Shown: positions 40,211 through 50,164 of the stretch, one piece after another
How the letters are laid out: every line of letters begins with the position of its first letter
Numbering within the stretch: position 1 is the first letter of the stretch
Assembly: GCA_021821045.1 (NCBI GenBank)
Contig: JAKACW010000023.1
Location: forward strand, 1-64,000
DNA from: Pseudomonadota bacterium
Lineage (GTDB): Bacteria > Pseudomonadota > Gammaproteobacteria > JAADHS01
Reading direction: 5' to 3'
Length of the DNA: 64,000 nucleotides
Translations under genes and position numbers: made by a program
The notes under the pieces: model-generated
The model's input: the letters and a program-made list of their open reading frames with translations, nothing else
The model's database searches: none
What the model was told of the DNA's origin: nothing

Positions 40211-40978
40211 ATGATGTCTATCAATCGTTCTCTGGTATACGGCGCTGTCGTCGCCGCTTTGGGATTTGGTTCCGCCGCGCTGGCTGGCGAGGGTCATGGT
40301 CATGCGCCCCATTGGGGTTACAGCGGTGAAGCGGGTCCGGCAGCGTGGGGCGCTCTGGATACCAACTTCAAGACCTGCAGCGTGGGGAAAGAACAGTCCC
40401 CCATCGATTTGAAAGCGGCCAAAAATTCCGAGCTGGCCGATGTCGAAATCCACTACAGCGAGGCACCGCTGAACATCGTCAACAACGGTCACACGATTCA
40501 GGTCAATTTTCCTGAAGGCAACTACGCGACCATCGGCGGCGTCAAGTACAACCTGCTGCAATATCACTTTCACACCACTAGTGAGCACACCCTCGACGGG
40601 CAGTCTTTTCCGCTCGAAGCCCACTTGGTGCACAAGACCGACGACGGCAAGCTGGGCGTGATCGGCGTGTTCATGAAGGAAGGCGCGGAGAATCCGGCTC
40701 TTGCCGCAGTATGGGAAAACATGCCGAAGGAAGCAGGCACGGTTGAAAAGGCCGACATCAAGATCAATCCGGCCCAGTTGTTGCCGACCACGTTGACCTA
40801 CTACAACTACGCCGGTTCGTTGACGACTCCGCCGTGCAGCGAGGGCGTCAACTGGATGGTGATGACCACGCCGGTGGAAGTCAGCTCGGGACAGGTGCAA
40901 GCGTTCGCGGCGATCTTCCCGCAGAACAATCGCCCGGTACAGGCATTGAACGAGCGTACCGTGCTGATTGAGCAGTAG
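40211..40978 (+). CDS. Alpha-type carbonic anhydrase (exported)
   Basis: Signal peptide; HWGYSGEAGPAAWG; QSPIDL; LLQYHFHTTSEHTLDGQSFPLEAHLVH zinc-ligand pattern. Confidence 0.95.
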   Translation: MMSINRSLVYGAVVAALGFGSAALAGEGHGHAPHWGYSGEAGPAAWGALDTNFKTCSVGKEQSPIDLKAAKNSELADVEIHYSEAPLNIVNNGHTIQVNFPEGNYATIGGVKYNLLQYHFHTTSEHTLDGQSFPLEAHLVHKTDDGKLGVIGVFMKEGAENPALAAVWENMPKEAGTVEKADIKINPAQLLPTTLTYYNYAGSLTTPPCSEGVNWMVMTTPVEVSSGQVQAFAAIFPQNNRPVQALNERTVLIEQ

Positions 40979-41005
40979 CCTCCAAGGAGTGCGCTGAAAC
41001 GCAGA

Positions 41006-41037
41006 GCCGCCGCGGCGTCAGTCGCGGCGGCTTTTTT
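41006..41037 (+). terminator. Rho-independent terminator after carbonic anhydrase gene
   Basis: gccgccgcg-gcgtcagt-cgcggcggc followed by tttttt. Confidence 0.9.
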
Positions 41038-41052
41038 GTGGCCGCCGGTCCC

Positions 41053-41742
41053 TCAGAGCGAGCGCGGGTGCGTCTGGTCGACCAGCGCGGCGCCGCCAGA
41101 ATTGGATGTAAGCCCCTTTCTCACCGCAAATTGCGTCAGTTCCGCGTCGTTGCGTACGTTCAACTTGCGAAACAACCGGTGGCGATAGGTGCCAACCGTT
41201 TTCGGGCTGATGCACAATCGTTGAGAGATTTCCCGGATCGAGCCGCCTTCCACCACATGCAGCAACACCTGCAGCTCCCGGCGTGACAGGGAATTGAGAT
41301 CGGCCGCGGCGGAGAACGGGTGATCGCTGAAGGTAATGGCCTGCGCTAACGCGCCGGGAACGAAGTTCTCGCCTTTGGCCAGGGCCGCGAACGCGCGCTT
41401 CAAGTCGTCCACATCATGATTGGTCAGTATGAAGCCGTTGGCGCCGGCGCTCAACCATTGGCGAATCAGCATCGGGTGATCCCGTTCGCCGATCACCAGC
41501 ACGGGCACGGTGGGATGACGTTCGCGCAATCGGCGCAATGCGTCGGCGCCGTCGTTGCCATTGGCGGTATCGCAATAGATGATCAGATCCGGGTTGTTGC
41601 GGGTCGTGGAATCAATGGCTGCGTCGGTGGTCAAGACCGTGTCGACGCTCTCTGTCAGCCGTTGAATAATGAGCAACTCGCGAAGGGCGCAGCGCCACAG
41701 TCCTTGCGGATGCACCAGCAACGTCCTCCTGTTCACGCGCAC
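41053..41742 (-). CDS. LuxR/NarL-family regulator with degenerate receiver domain
   Basis: HTH: LSRRELQVLLHVVEGGSIREISQRLCISPKTVGTYRHRLFRKLNVRNDAELTQFA; REC-like N-terminus PDLIIYCDTANGNDGADALRRLR. Confidence 0.9.
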   Translation of the reverse strand: MRVNRRTLLVHPQGLWRCALRELLIIQRLTESVDTVLTTDAAIDSTTRNNPDLIIYCDTANGNDGADALRRLRERHPTVPVLVIGERDHPMLIRQWLSAGANGFILTNHDVDDLKRAFAALAKGENFVPGALAQAITFSDHPFSAAADLNSLSRRELQVLLHVVEGGSIREISQRLCISPKTVGTYRHRLFRKLNVRNDAELTQFAVRKGLTSNSGGAALVDQTHPRSL

Positions 41743-41947
41743 CTCCCCCTAAGGCTAATCGCGGACTTCCGATTGGTGCCGCGCGTAGGCTGTTACTACA
41801 TCGCGGTCATCAACCAATGATTCTTCTCTATCTCTCGACGAGTAGGATCGTATCGAAATAATCTCAGCCGGACAATAAGTATTCAGTAGGCGTGTTGGCG
41901 TGCGGGTGATCGGGGTTGGAAGCTGACCGGCGGGTCAGTCTCCGGAC

Positions 41948-42433
41948 TTATAGATTGTGTTTCTTGCGGCAGTCCAGGTATTGCTTGTACGCGGCCGAAA
42001 AGCCGGCCAGTGATATGTTCGCCGTAACATCGCCGGCAAGAATGGAGGCCGCTTCCACCTTGAGCACGTTGCCCCGTCGCAGAAGGAACAGCAGTTTGGC
42101 TGTTTCTTCGTCGATGTCCGGGGTGTCGTTGGTGATGTAAATGATGTTGGGCGACACCGCCCGCTCTTGGCCTTTGTAGACGGGCGCCCGATCGACCTTC
42201 ACTGATGTTTTGTGCGGCGCCTCGTCGAGCATTTCAGAGGCGACGACGGCGAAGCGCTGAACGTAATGCACAGCGAGTCCGTTGACCGGATTTGACTTGA
42301 GCACGCAGCCGACGCTGTTGCCGTCTTCGCTGGCTTCCACGACCACCTGCCACGCTTCATTGGCAGTACTCGCCGCCGGCGCCCAACAAGCGAGAAGGAA
42401 AGCAATTTGAAAAATGCGCAGAATCCGTTGCAT
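41948..42433 (-). CDS. Exported protein of unknown function
   Basis: Signal peptide MQRILRIFQIAFLLACWAPAASTANEAW; no recognised domain. Confidence 0.65.
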   Translation of the reverse strand: MQRILRIFQIAFLLACWAPAASTANEAWQVVVEASEDGNSVGCVLKSNPVNGLAVHYVQRFAVVASEMLDEAPHKTSVKVDRAPVYKGQERAVSPNIIYITNDTPDIDEETAKLLFLLRRGNVLKVEAASILAGDVTANISLAGFSAAYKQYLDCRKKHNL

Positions 42434-42493
42434 AGGAATTGAATCTAGTGTGACGCTCCACCAGCGTATCGGCCGCGATTGTGGTGAATTAAC

Positions 42494-43390
42494 CTATTCC
42501 CGTGCCGCCAAATGAGTGTTAGTCAATGTTTCGAGAAGGGATAAAATTGCCGAAGAATCCATCTCGCCCAAGCCTTGCCCCACTGTTCCGTTAATGAATT
42601 GAGTCGCCAGCGCTGTTCCCGGCAGGGCCAGTCCGAGGGTTTTCGCGGCCTCCATGACGATGTTCAAATCTTTTTGATGCAGCCGCGCCTTGAAGCCAGG
42701 TCGAAAGTCGCCGTCGAGCATGCGCTTGCCGTGCACTTCGAGAATGCGGCTGTTGGCGAATCCGCCCAGCAACGCATCGCGCACCTTGTGGGGATCGACG
42801 CCGTTTGCGCGGGCGAACAGCAGCGCTTCGGCGACGGCGATCAACGATTGCGCGACGAGCAACTGGTTGCACGCCTTGGCGACTTGGCCGGCGCCGTGAT
42901 GTCCGACATGGACGATATTCTTGCCCAGTGCGCTCAGCACGGGAAGTACGCGCGGCAAGACGTCGTCCGGGCCGCCCACCATGATGGACAGCGTGGCATC
43001 GATGGCGCCTTTCTCGCCGCCCGATACCGGCGCATCGAACATGTGAATGCCATCCTCGGCGAGGCGGCGGGCGAGGACGCGGCTCGCTGCCGGCGCGATG
43101 GTGCTCATGTCGATGACGATGTTGTCGGTCGAGAGTCCGTGAATGAGGCCGTTCTCGCCCAGCACCAACTCCTCGACGTCACACCCTTCGGAAACAATGA
43201 GGATGACGATATCGCTTTTTTCAGCAACGTCGACGGGCAAGGCGCAGGCGGCGGCACCGGCATTGGTTAACGGCAACATGGCTTCGGGTCGTCGCGCCCA
43301 AACGTGGAGGGGGAAGCCCGCTCGCAGCAAATTAAGGGCCATGGGTCGTCCCATGATGCCCAAGCCGATGAAACCGACGGCGGGTTGCAT
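42494..43390 (-). CDS. 2-hydroxy-3-oxopropionate reductase / 3-hydroxyisobutyrate dehydrogenase family
   Basis: VGFIGLGIMGRPMALNLLRAGF; DAPVSGGEKGA; GAGQVAKACNQLLVA. Start set at 43390. Confidence 0.92.
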   Translation of the reverse strand: MQPAVGFIGLGIMGRPMALNLLRAGFPLHVWARRPEAMLPLTNAGAAACALPVDVAEKSDIVILIVSEGCDVEELVLGENGLIHGLSTDNIVIDMSTIAPAASRVLARRLAEDGIHMFDAPVSGGEKGAIDATLSIMVGGPDDVLPRVLPVLSALGKNIVHVGHHGAGQVAKACNQLLVAQSLIAVAEALLFARANGVDPHKVRDALLGGFANSRILEVHGKRMLDGDFRPGFKARLHQKDLNIVMEAAKTLGLALPGTALATQFINGTVGQGLGEMDSSAILSLLETLTNTHLAARE

Positions 43391-43444
43391 GGCTGTGCGC
43401 TCCTTGTAATAAAAGAATTGTTGGAGCGCTATTGTATCAGTGGA

Positions 43445-43582
43445 GAAGAATCGCGGAATGATCCGCTCCCACAACAACGGTGCCATTGGCGTGGGAGCGG
43501 ATTCATCCGCGAATTGAATTGGCGTAAGCGGTTATTCGGGTGATGAGTCGGCTAATAATCGCGGTAGGAAACCGCTCCCACA
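43445..43582. repeat. REP-like triple
   Basis: gaatcgcggaatgatccgctcccac / gtgggagcggattcatccgcgaatt / aatcgcggtaggaaaccgctcccac. Confidence 0.9.
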
Positions 43583-43587
43583 ACGCG

Positions 43588-44556
43588 TTAAATATCCGCC
43601 CAGTTGCCCGTCGTGGTGCTGTCCGCGATGTCGTCGCCGTCTTCGTCGATATCGAGCTGATAGGTCGTGTTCGTCAAAGCGGTCAACGTGGCGGTCCCGC
43701 CGTTGGCGCCGGTCGCCACCAACTGGCCGGACGACGGGTAGTCGTCGACGTCATAGATCACGAATGCTTGGCCGCTGGGCGTCGACAGCGTCACGTAGCC
43801 GTGATCCGGATGATAAAACTGGCCGGAGTAAGAGACTTCGCTGTAGGTGGCGGATGCAACGCTAGTGATGGTCAGGTCTTCCGTCTTGAACACGTCGCCC
43901 GCGGTGTTTTGCATCAGAAGATTCGATACGACCGTTGTTGTCGCGCCGCTTTGGCTGGCGGTGACCGTGCCATCCACTGCCAGGGACTCGCCGTCCGCGA
44001 CGATGGTCAAGCTGTCCAGGGTCAGGGTCGTCGAACCGAAGGTATCATTGGCGTACGATCCTTGAAAACTCAATCGCCCGCTGATGCTGTAAATGTCGTC
44101 GCAAAAGCTGCTGTAGGTGATGCTGCCGTTGAATTCGTTGCTGACGTCGTCGACTGTAATGGAATACGTCGCCGTGCCGCCGCAATCGCCGTCCACCGAG
44201 CCCGAAACCGTTTGTGTCGCTTTAGCAATGCCGACCGAATGTTGATTGGCCAGTGCGGTGAACTCGTCGACATCTTGTTTCAGCACCTCGGCCAAGATCT
44301 GGGTGCGTGGGCCGCTAAATCCATCACCGCTCGAGACGTTAAGCGATGCCAATACGCCGGCCACCGAATCACCCGAGGCGCCGTTTTCATAAGCGCTGGT
44401 GGCCACAGCCTCGCCGTTCGCCGCGGTCACCGTGGCCGGCGTCGTGGCGCCCGAGTAGGTAATCGCTGAACTCCCGCCGCCGCCGCCACCACCGCCGCAG
44501 GCGCCCAAGGTTATCGCCACGCCAATCAATCCTGCTCGCAGCATCGTCTGACCCAT
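43588..44556 (-). CDS. Putative lipoprotein of unknown function with poly-Gly N-terminus
   Basis: MGQTMLRAGLIGVAITLGACGGGGGGGGSS lipobox plus Gly run; beta-rich body. Confidence 0.7.
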   Translation of the reverse strand: MGQTMLRAGLIGVAITLGACGGGGGGGGSSAITYSGATTPATVTAANGEAVATSAYENGASGDSVAGVLASLNVSSGDGFSGPRTQILAEVLKQDVDEFTALANQHSVGIAKATQTVSGSVDGDCGGTATYSITVDDVSNEFNGSITYSSFCDDIYSISGRLSFQGSYANDTFGSTTLTLDSLTIVADGESLAVDGTVTASQSGATTTVVSNLLMQNTAGDVFKTEDLTITSVASATYSEVSYSGQFYHPDHGYVTLSTPSGQAFVIYDVDDYPSSGQLVATGANGGTATLTALTNTTYQLDIDEDGDDIADSTTTGNWADI

Positions 44557-44654
44557 GATTGCTTTGCCTCTTTATGTGTTCTGCCAGTGAGTAAAATATT
44601 GGTAATTTTGCGCCGCGAGTTCGTCGCTCGGGTGCGATCCAGATCACAAAACGG

Positions 44655-45293
44655 TCAGTGAGTGATGTTCAGGGCCCGCTTTCTGTGCGCCACGACCGGC
44701 AGCACCTTGCTGCGCAGTTTTCGCAACGTCGATTCCGCGATACCGAGGTAGGACGCCACATGACGCAGAGGGATTCGTCCGGCGTGAGGGCCGAGGTCGA
44801 GCAGGAAGCGCTGGTAGCGCGCCTCCAGAGGGTCGAGCAAGAACGTTCCTTCGCGACTTTCCAACTGCAACGCCAAGGACTCGGCGAGCCGTCTGCCGAT
44901 GTGTTCCCACACAGGGTGGCGTTGGTACAGCACGCTGTACAGCCCGTGGGGCAGAATCAGCGCCAACGTCGGTTCCATAGCTTGAATATAGAACCGGCTC
45001 GGCTCTTCCGCCAGGAAAGCGCTCAATGAACCGGTAAAATTATTTTCCACGACGAAGGCGCGATTGAGTTCCTTATCGTCCTGGTTGATGTAAAAGACGC
45101 GAGCCAGACCCTCGACCACGAAAAACTGTTGATCGGCGCGCTCGCCCACGCGCAGCATAAATTCCTCAACGGCAAATTCCCGTGTCGCAACCTGGAGTGA
45201 CAGGAAGCGCCATTCGTCATCGGGGATATCGACGAAGTGGTGCAAATAGGCGCGCAGCGCGTCCAGAGCTTTCTTGCGTTGCTTGTCTTCCAT
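44655..45293 (-). CDS. Crp/Fnr-family transcriptional regulator
   Basis: Cyclic-nucleotide-binding-like fold plus C-terminal HTH (IPLRHVASYLGIAESTLRKLRSKV). Confidence 0.85.
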   Translation of the reverse strand: MEDKQRKKALDALRAYLHHFVDIPDDEWRFLSLQVATREFAVEEFMLRVGERADQQFFVVEGLARVFYINQDDKELNRAFVVENNFTGSLSAFLAEEPSRFYIQAMEPTLALILPHGLYSVLYQRHPVWEHIGRRLAESLALQLESREGTFLLDPLEARYQRFLLDLGPHAGRIPLRHVASYLGIAESTLRKLRSKVLPVVAHRKRALNITH

Positions 45294-45299
45294 GCGCGC

Positions 45300-45674
45300 C
45301 TACTCGACAACAATGATGGCGGAGCAGGTGAAGGACATGGACCAGCGCTCGCCTTGGAACATCAACTTTACCCGCGAGACCTTGGTGCGGGACGAGTAAT
45401 AAACCTCGTCGTGGACTTCGCCGATCAGGGGACGCGATTCGAAACCATCGACGGCAAAGCGTTGAACGTCCTCAAAGCGGATCGAAAAACGCTGGCCGTC
45501 AACGGCCTCAAAGTCTGTAATGAGCGACGACTGGCTTGCATCGCCTAGTTCGGACGGGCTCATGCAAAAGCCGACGACGACCGCTTGTCGGAAAATCGAC
45601 AAGCTGGTCAAGCGCTCCTTTTCAAGATTGCCTGGCGCGATAAAGGACGAAAGTGACGTTTGTGCGACTGCCAT
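45300..45674 (-). CDS. Conserved hypothetical protein
   Basis: ORF immediately downstream of a divergent boundary; likely start MAVAQTSL at 45674; no domain recognised. Confidence 0.5.
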   Translation of the reverse strand: MAVAQTSLSSFIAPGNLEKERLTSLSIFRQAVVVGFCMSPSELGDASQSSLITDFEAVDGQRFSIRFEDVQRFAVDGFESRPLIGEVHDEVYYSSRTKVSRVKLMFQGERWSMSFTCSAIIVVE

Positions 45675-45792
45675 AACCCGTTCGTAACCGCATTGTGCGG
45701 TGCTCAGGATATGTCGGCCGGTTGGGGCGGCGGCTTGAAGGCGAATCACCCGTTTTCAAGGGTGGCTTATCGGACTCGAGGGGAGCATATGT

Positions 45793-45872
45793 CGTGGGAG
45801 CGGTTTCCTACCGCGATTCGAATCGGCGCTTGACGATTCCAAGGGAGCATCGCGAAATGATTCGCTCCCACG
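45793..45872. repeat. REP-like pair
   Basis: cgtgggagcggtttcctaccgcgattcg ... catcgcgaaatgattcgctcccac. Confidence 0.9.
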
Positions 45873-45888
45873 GCGGCGCAGCGTTCCC

Positions 45889-47535
45889 TTAGAACTTCGA
45901 CGCCGACAAACTCACATCGGCTTTACGCCAAGCGCTGCGGAAGCGCTGTTCCATGGTCGCCAGTTCCGTGATCTTGTCTTGTGCCTTGAGGCTTTCGACC
46001 AACCCGAACAGCGACCAGCCATTATTGGGATTGCGCTGCAAGTCTTCGCGATAGAGTTTTTCCGCCTCCGCCGGGCGCTTAGCGGACAACATGATCGCGC
46101 CCAAAACCTGCCGCACCGGTTGGTACCACGCCGGGGGTTCGTCGTAGACCAGAGTGGCTTCAAGTTGAATGGCGTCGTTGAGCATGTTTTTCGCCGTCTC
46201 GACGTGCCCCTCGCGCGCGGCGATTTCCGCGCTCAAGACCAGATCCGCCAGTTCCAGCAGCTTCTTGCCTTGATTCAAACCAATGACAACGTCTTCACCC
46301 ATTTCGAGTCGAATGGCGCGCAACTGATTCTTCTCCTTCGTTGCGCTGCCCGGTTCGTTCATGGCGTTGTAGGCCAAACCTCGGGCGTAGTGCCAGATCG
46401 CCGTGGTGTACTTCCAATTCACGGGCGGCGCAGATTCATTGAGAATCTCCTCCCATTTGCCGAAGCGCGCGAGCGCGAAGTAGGGCGTCGGGGTGAACAG
46501 TTCAAGGGGCGGGATTTCGGACACCGCTTCCGGCGGCACTTTTTCCACCAACTCCCGGGCGGCAAGAATAGCTTCGTTGCTGCGGCCGGCCATGGCGCTG
46601 GCGGCGTAAAGAAAGTGCAGGTTGTGCGGATAGTACGCCATGGGATAAAAGCCCTGCGGCTTGCGATCCTGAATATAGTTGTGGTCGACATGAGCCGCCG
46701 TTTGATTGGCCGCGATGGCGTCTTCGTACATCCCCAAGCGCATATAGATGTGCGCCGGCATGTGCACCAAGTGCCCCGCGCCGGGCATAAGGGTCGGCAA
46801 CTTTCGCGCGCAGTCCAGGCCGCGTTCGGGCTGCGTCGAGGCCTCGACGGCGTGGATGTAATAGTGACAGGCGCCGGGGTGATTCGGATTGACCTTCAGC
46901 GCTTGCTCCAGCGCCGCGACGACTTGATCGGTGCCCGGTTTCGGCTCGCCGTTGCTGGTCCAGTAATCCCACGGCCGCAAGTCCATCATGGATTCGGCGA
47001 ACAGCGCTTGTATGTCCGGATCGTCGGGAAACCGTGCGGCCACTTGACTCATGGCGCTGGCGTAAGCTTGATCCCGCGCGGCGCGTTCTTGATTGGCGTC
47101 CTTGCCATAACGTTTGGCGAGCGCCTCGATCAACGCGCGCTCCTTGTCCGTCACGGATTTTGACAGCGACACGGCCTTGCGCGCGGCCTCGAGTGCCGCG
47201 GGTTCATTGGCCGCGTCCATGGGTAAATTGATGTTCGGACCGAGCACCAACGCAATGCCCCAATAACACATCGCGCAACTGGGATCGTGCCTGGCGGCTT
47301 CCTTGTAAGCCATGCCGGCTTCTTCGTGATTGAAGCCGTAGGTCAGACGCAGCCCTTGATTGAAGTACTTCTGCGCCTGCGGCGATGATGTCGTGATGGT
47401 GAAGTAGTGGGTGCCCAGATTATCGTACAGCGGCAACTCAGTAGGCGAAGGCTCCGCCAGCGCACTCACCGCGGAACACGACCATAGATAGACGGCGGAC
47501 GACAAACACAATCCGTATAGTCGTGAATTCATCAT
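45889..47535 (-). CDS. Exported TPR-repeat protein
   Basis: Signal peptide; helical repeats (YFNQGLRLTYGFNHEEAGMAYKEAARHDPSCAMCYWGIALVLGPNINLPM). Confidence 0.8.
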   Translation of the reverse strand: MMNSRLYGLCLSSAVYLWSCSAVSALAEPSPTELPLYDNLGTHYFTITTSSPQAQKYFNQGLRLTYGFNHEEAGMAYKEAARHDPSCAMCYWGIALVLGPNINLPMDAANEPAALEAARKAVSLSKSVTDKERALIEALAKRYGKDANQERAARDQAYASAMSQVAARFPDDPDIQALFAESMMDLRPWDYWTSNGEPKPGTDQVVAALEQALKVNPNHPGACHYYIHAVEASTQPERGLDCARKLPTLMPGAGHLVHMPAHIYMRLGMYEDAIAANQTAAHVDHNYIQDRKPQGFYPMAYYPHNLHFLYAASAMAGRSNEAILAARELVEKVPPEAVSEIPPLELFTPTPYFALARFGKWEEILNESAPPVNWKYTTAIWHYARGLAYNAMNEPGSATKEKNQLRAIRLEMGEDVVIGLNQGKKLLELADLVLSAEIAAREGHVETAKNMLNDAIQLEATLVYDEPPAWYQPVRQVLGAIMLSAKRPAEAEKLYREDLQRNPNNGWSLFGLVESLKAQDKITELATMEQRFRSAWRKADVSLSASKF

Positions 47536-47679
47536 TTGAAATGCTCCTCTTGCGATGTGAGGCGGCGGCGGGATGTTGGACTAGCGATTAAAGTTTCAGC
47601 CCAGCGGATGCGAATTGCAAGACGCCTTTGTAGCGATTGAACGTGCGCGTGAGGAATCGAAGACAATCTGAACAAAGTC

Positions 47680-47712
47680 AAAAAGACAACGCCCCGCGTG
47701 GGGCGGGGCGTT
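47680..47712 (-). terminator. Rho-independent terminator on minus strand after the 5'-nucleotidase/SoxB-like gene
   Basis: Minus-strand reading: aacgccccgc-cccac-gcggggcgtt followed by gtcttttt. Confidence 0.8.
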
Positions 47713-47761
47713 GGTGATGCACGGGCGAACGTTGCGTTCGCCCAAAGTCCACAGGAGCAGA

Positions 47762-50164
47762 TTAGTCCTGATCGATTTGACCGCCGGTGTAGTTCACCTG
47801 GCCGTAGGTGGCGTCGTACGCCGGCGTCCCGACAGCGCGCGCGCCCCATACCGGTTCCACGGTCGGGAAACCGAGGCTTTGGCGCGTGTCGGGCAGGAAT
47901 AGCGGATTGCCGGCGTTGTCCGCCAACTCGATGCGCGGATAGGGCAGATTGGCCGCGGTGATGGTGCCGCCAAGGAACTCCTCAATGTACACAGCAACCA
48001 CTTCGGTGGCGTCGACGTTCTCGTAGCCGGAGTAGTCAGTCGCGAGTGTCGGCTGCACCTGAACCAGCGCCAACCCAGCGAACTCACCGAACGTCGTGCC
48101 CTTCCGGCGCATGATCTTACGGATCGTCGAGTTGGGGGCGGGACTGATATTGTTTACCTGCGTCGGCGCCGTTTCGTAGTAGTACGACGCATAGCGGTAA
48201 CGCGTTGGGCCTGCGGTTAGCTTCAAACCGGCGGCATCGTCACCGAGCGAGGTGCGACCAAGTTTGTACTCCGAGGTGAATCCGAGGGGGTCGTTGATAC
48301 CAGTGTTGCCGGGATCATCGGTACGCTTGCGCACCCCATATGGGTTCATGCGCATGGTCACGCCGCTGAAGTTGAAGAACCAGCCGCCCGCCCATTTGGT
48401 CACATCGGGATTCATGCAGCTGTCCGCCGCACTTTCCGTCTGGTTGTTAAGTGCGCCGGCGGTGAGTTCCGTTACCGCTACCTGCGGCCCGATGGACAAG
48501 AAATGGTACAAGTCCTCGTAGGTGATCGGGCTGCCCGGCGGGTAGCTGTTGACGTAACGGAAGCCGCGGATGGCACCGATCAGATACTTGTCGTCGGTCG
48601 TGATTTCTGTGCCTTCCGTCGACGGGGTGATGTTACCGTTCGCGTCTAGACCAGTCTGCTCATTTGCTGGCAATAGTGCATTGGTTACCACGCGGAACGC
48701 GTCGGTAATTAGAGAATGGCCCGTGCCTTCGATCACGCCCGGTTGATGGCCGGTTGTCGTCGGATGTTCGAATGAAAACCGGTTGCGCGAGATCTCGATC
48801 TCCGTCGTGCCGATAACGGTGTCGAGGGGCACGGCAGGCTTGGTGCCGTTGAACGGATTCGCTTCGAACTTGCTCGGATCGAACGTCGTTCCTTCGAAGG
48901 GCTCATTGATTTCGTGTGCCGCCGCGGCGACCACGGGGTCTTCGAGAACGGTGTTGGTGACGTCGTGCTCTTTCCACTTCCAGGATTCGATGCTGTAGGT
49001 TGCATCGCCCGCCTTTTTCTTGAGCTTGACCGCGATCTCGCCGACCTGCGCACCGTCTTCGCCGTTTTCCACCACGAGCGTGGTGCCGCCATTGGGCGTG
49101 GTCACCACCACGGGGTAATTGGTTTCTTCGTGCATATCGGACGAGAAGATGATGTCGATGCCGTCATGGTGCTCGGCGTTGTAGATATTTTCGGCGAGAC
49201 CACCTTCCGACAGCAGGATCACTACGTCAACGCCTTCCTGGTTTCGTAGGATGTCGACGTATTTCGGAACTTCGGGCACAGTGTTGAACCCGCCGGGATT
49301 GGCGGGGTCTTGATTGGCATGGCCGCCAGCTGGCCACAGAATAGGTTTGTTGTTGGCCGAGGCGACTTGCCCCTTGCAGTTGGTAAACGTCACGCCCTTG
49401 GTAACGTTGCTGCCCACGATTTGCGGGCCGCGATTGGTGGTGCAGCCAAACATGCCGACCTTCACTCCGTCGATGGTGACAACACGATAGGGTTTGCCGT
49501 TGTAGGGCGTTACGACCAGATTGCCGGCGGTGGATGTTTCGTTACCCGTGGTATAGGGTTGGCCGGGGTCCGCAAACACGCCTGAGCGCGCCGGGTTGCC
49601 CGCCTCGCCGTTGTAATAAGAGTTCACCGCCATGATATTCCACGGCGCTTTCGGCGCGACGTATTCATTCTCCGGCGTTTCCGGGTCGTCCGGCGTACCT
49701 AGGAATAATTCGCGGAAGCGGCCCAAGCCATAGGTATGCTCCCAGTTGCCTGGCGCAAAGGCGTCGACGCCGAGCAGATTCACAATGTCGACGACGGCTT
49801 GGCCACGGGTGAACAACGCCTGGGCGCTGCCCTGGATCGTATCGCCGGTGTGAACATAGAACGAGTTCTGCGAGCTATTGCGGATTTGTTTGATCACCGT
49901 TGCCACCCGGGCGATGCCACCTTCCGACGCCTGGCCGTCCCGGGAGTTGTCGTGGGGGTGCAAGTCGCCGTGCAGGTCGCTGGTGTGAATGAAGGTGATG
50001 TGCCGCACGTCGGTACCGGTGGTGCTGTTGACGTTGCCTTCAGCGGTAACATCCACCCCGGTTGTGTGGTCGGTACTAGCCGACGTGGCCGCGCCGGTGG
50101 TGGTCAGTGCGCCGCTCAGCACGAGTGCGACCCAAGTGCTTAGTTTGTTTTTATTGAACTTCAT
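47762..50164 (-). CDS. Exported metallophosphoesterase, 5'-nucleotidase/SoxB-like
   Basis: FIHTSDLHGDLHPH, GDTIQGSAQALFTRGQAVVDIVNLLGVDAFAPGNWEHTYG, VDVVILLSEGG. Start set at MKFNKNKLSTWVALVLSG. Confidence 0.8.
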   Translation of the reverse strand: MKFNKNKLSTWVALVLSGALTTTGAATSASTDHTTGVDVTAEGNVNSTTGTDVRHITFIHTSDLHGDLHPHDNSRDGQASEGGIARVATVIKQIRNSSQNSFYVHTGDTIQGSAQALFTRGQAVVDIVNLLGVDAFAPGNWEHTYGLGRFRELFLGTPDDPETPENEYVAPKAPWNIMAVNSYYNGEAGNPARSGVFADPGQPYTTGNETSTAGNLVVTPYNGKPYRVVTIDGVKVGMFGCTTNRGPQIVGSNVTKGVTFTNCKGQVASANNKPILWPAGGHANQDPANPGGFNTVPEVPKYVDILRNQEGVDVVILLSEGGLAENIYNAEHHDGIDIIFSSDMHEETNYPVVVTTPNGGTTLVVENGEDGAQVGEIAVKLKKKAGDATYSIESWKWKEHDVTNTVLEDPVVAAAAHEINEPFEGTTFDPSKFEANPFNGTKPAVPLDTVIGTTEIEISRNRFSFEHPTTTGHQPGVIEGTGHSLITDAFRVVTNALLPANEQTGLDANGNITPSTEGTEITTDDKYLIGAIRGFRYVNSYPPGSPITYEDLYHFLSIGPQVAVTELTAGALNNQTESAADSCMNPDVTKWAGGWFFNFSGVTMRMNPYGVRKRTDDPGNTGINDPLGFTSEYKLGRTSLGDDAAGLKLTAGPTRYRYASYYYETAPTQVNNISPAPNSTIRKIMRRKGTTFGEFAGLALVQVQPTLATDYSGYENVDATEVVAVYIEEFLGGTITAANLPYPRIELADNAGNPLFLPDTRQSLGFPTVEPVWGARAVGTPAYDATYGQVNYTGGQIDQD

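Noticed and set aside
45979-47163. 394-aa plus-strand ORF opposite the TPR gene
   Set aside because: Antisense shadow ORF; translation lacks any family resemblance, while the minus-strand frame has a signal peptide and TPR-like repeats.
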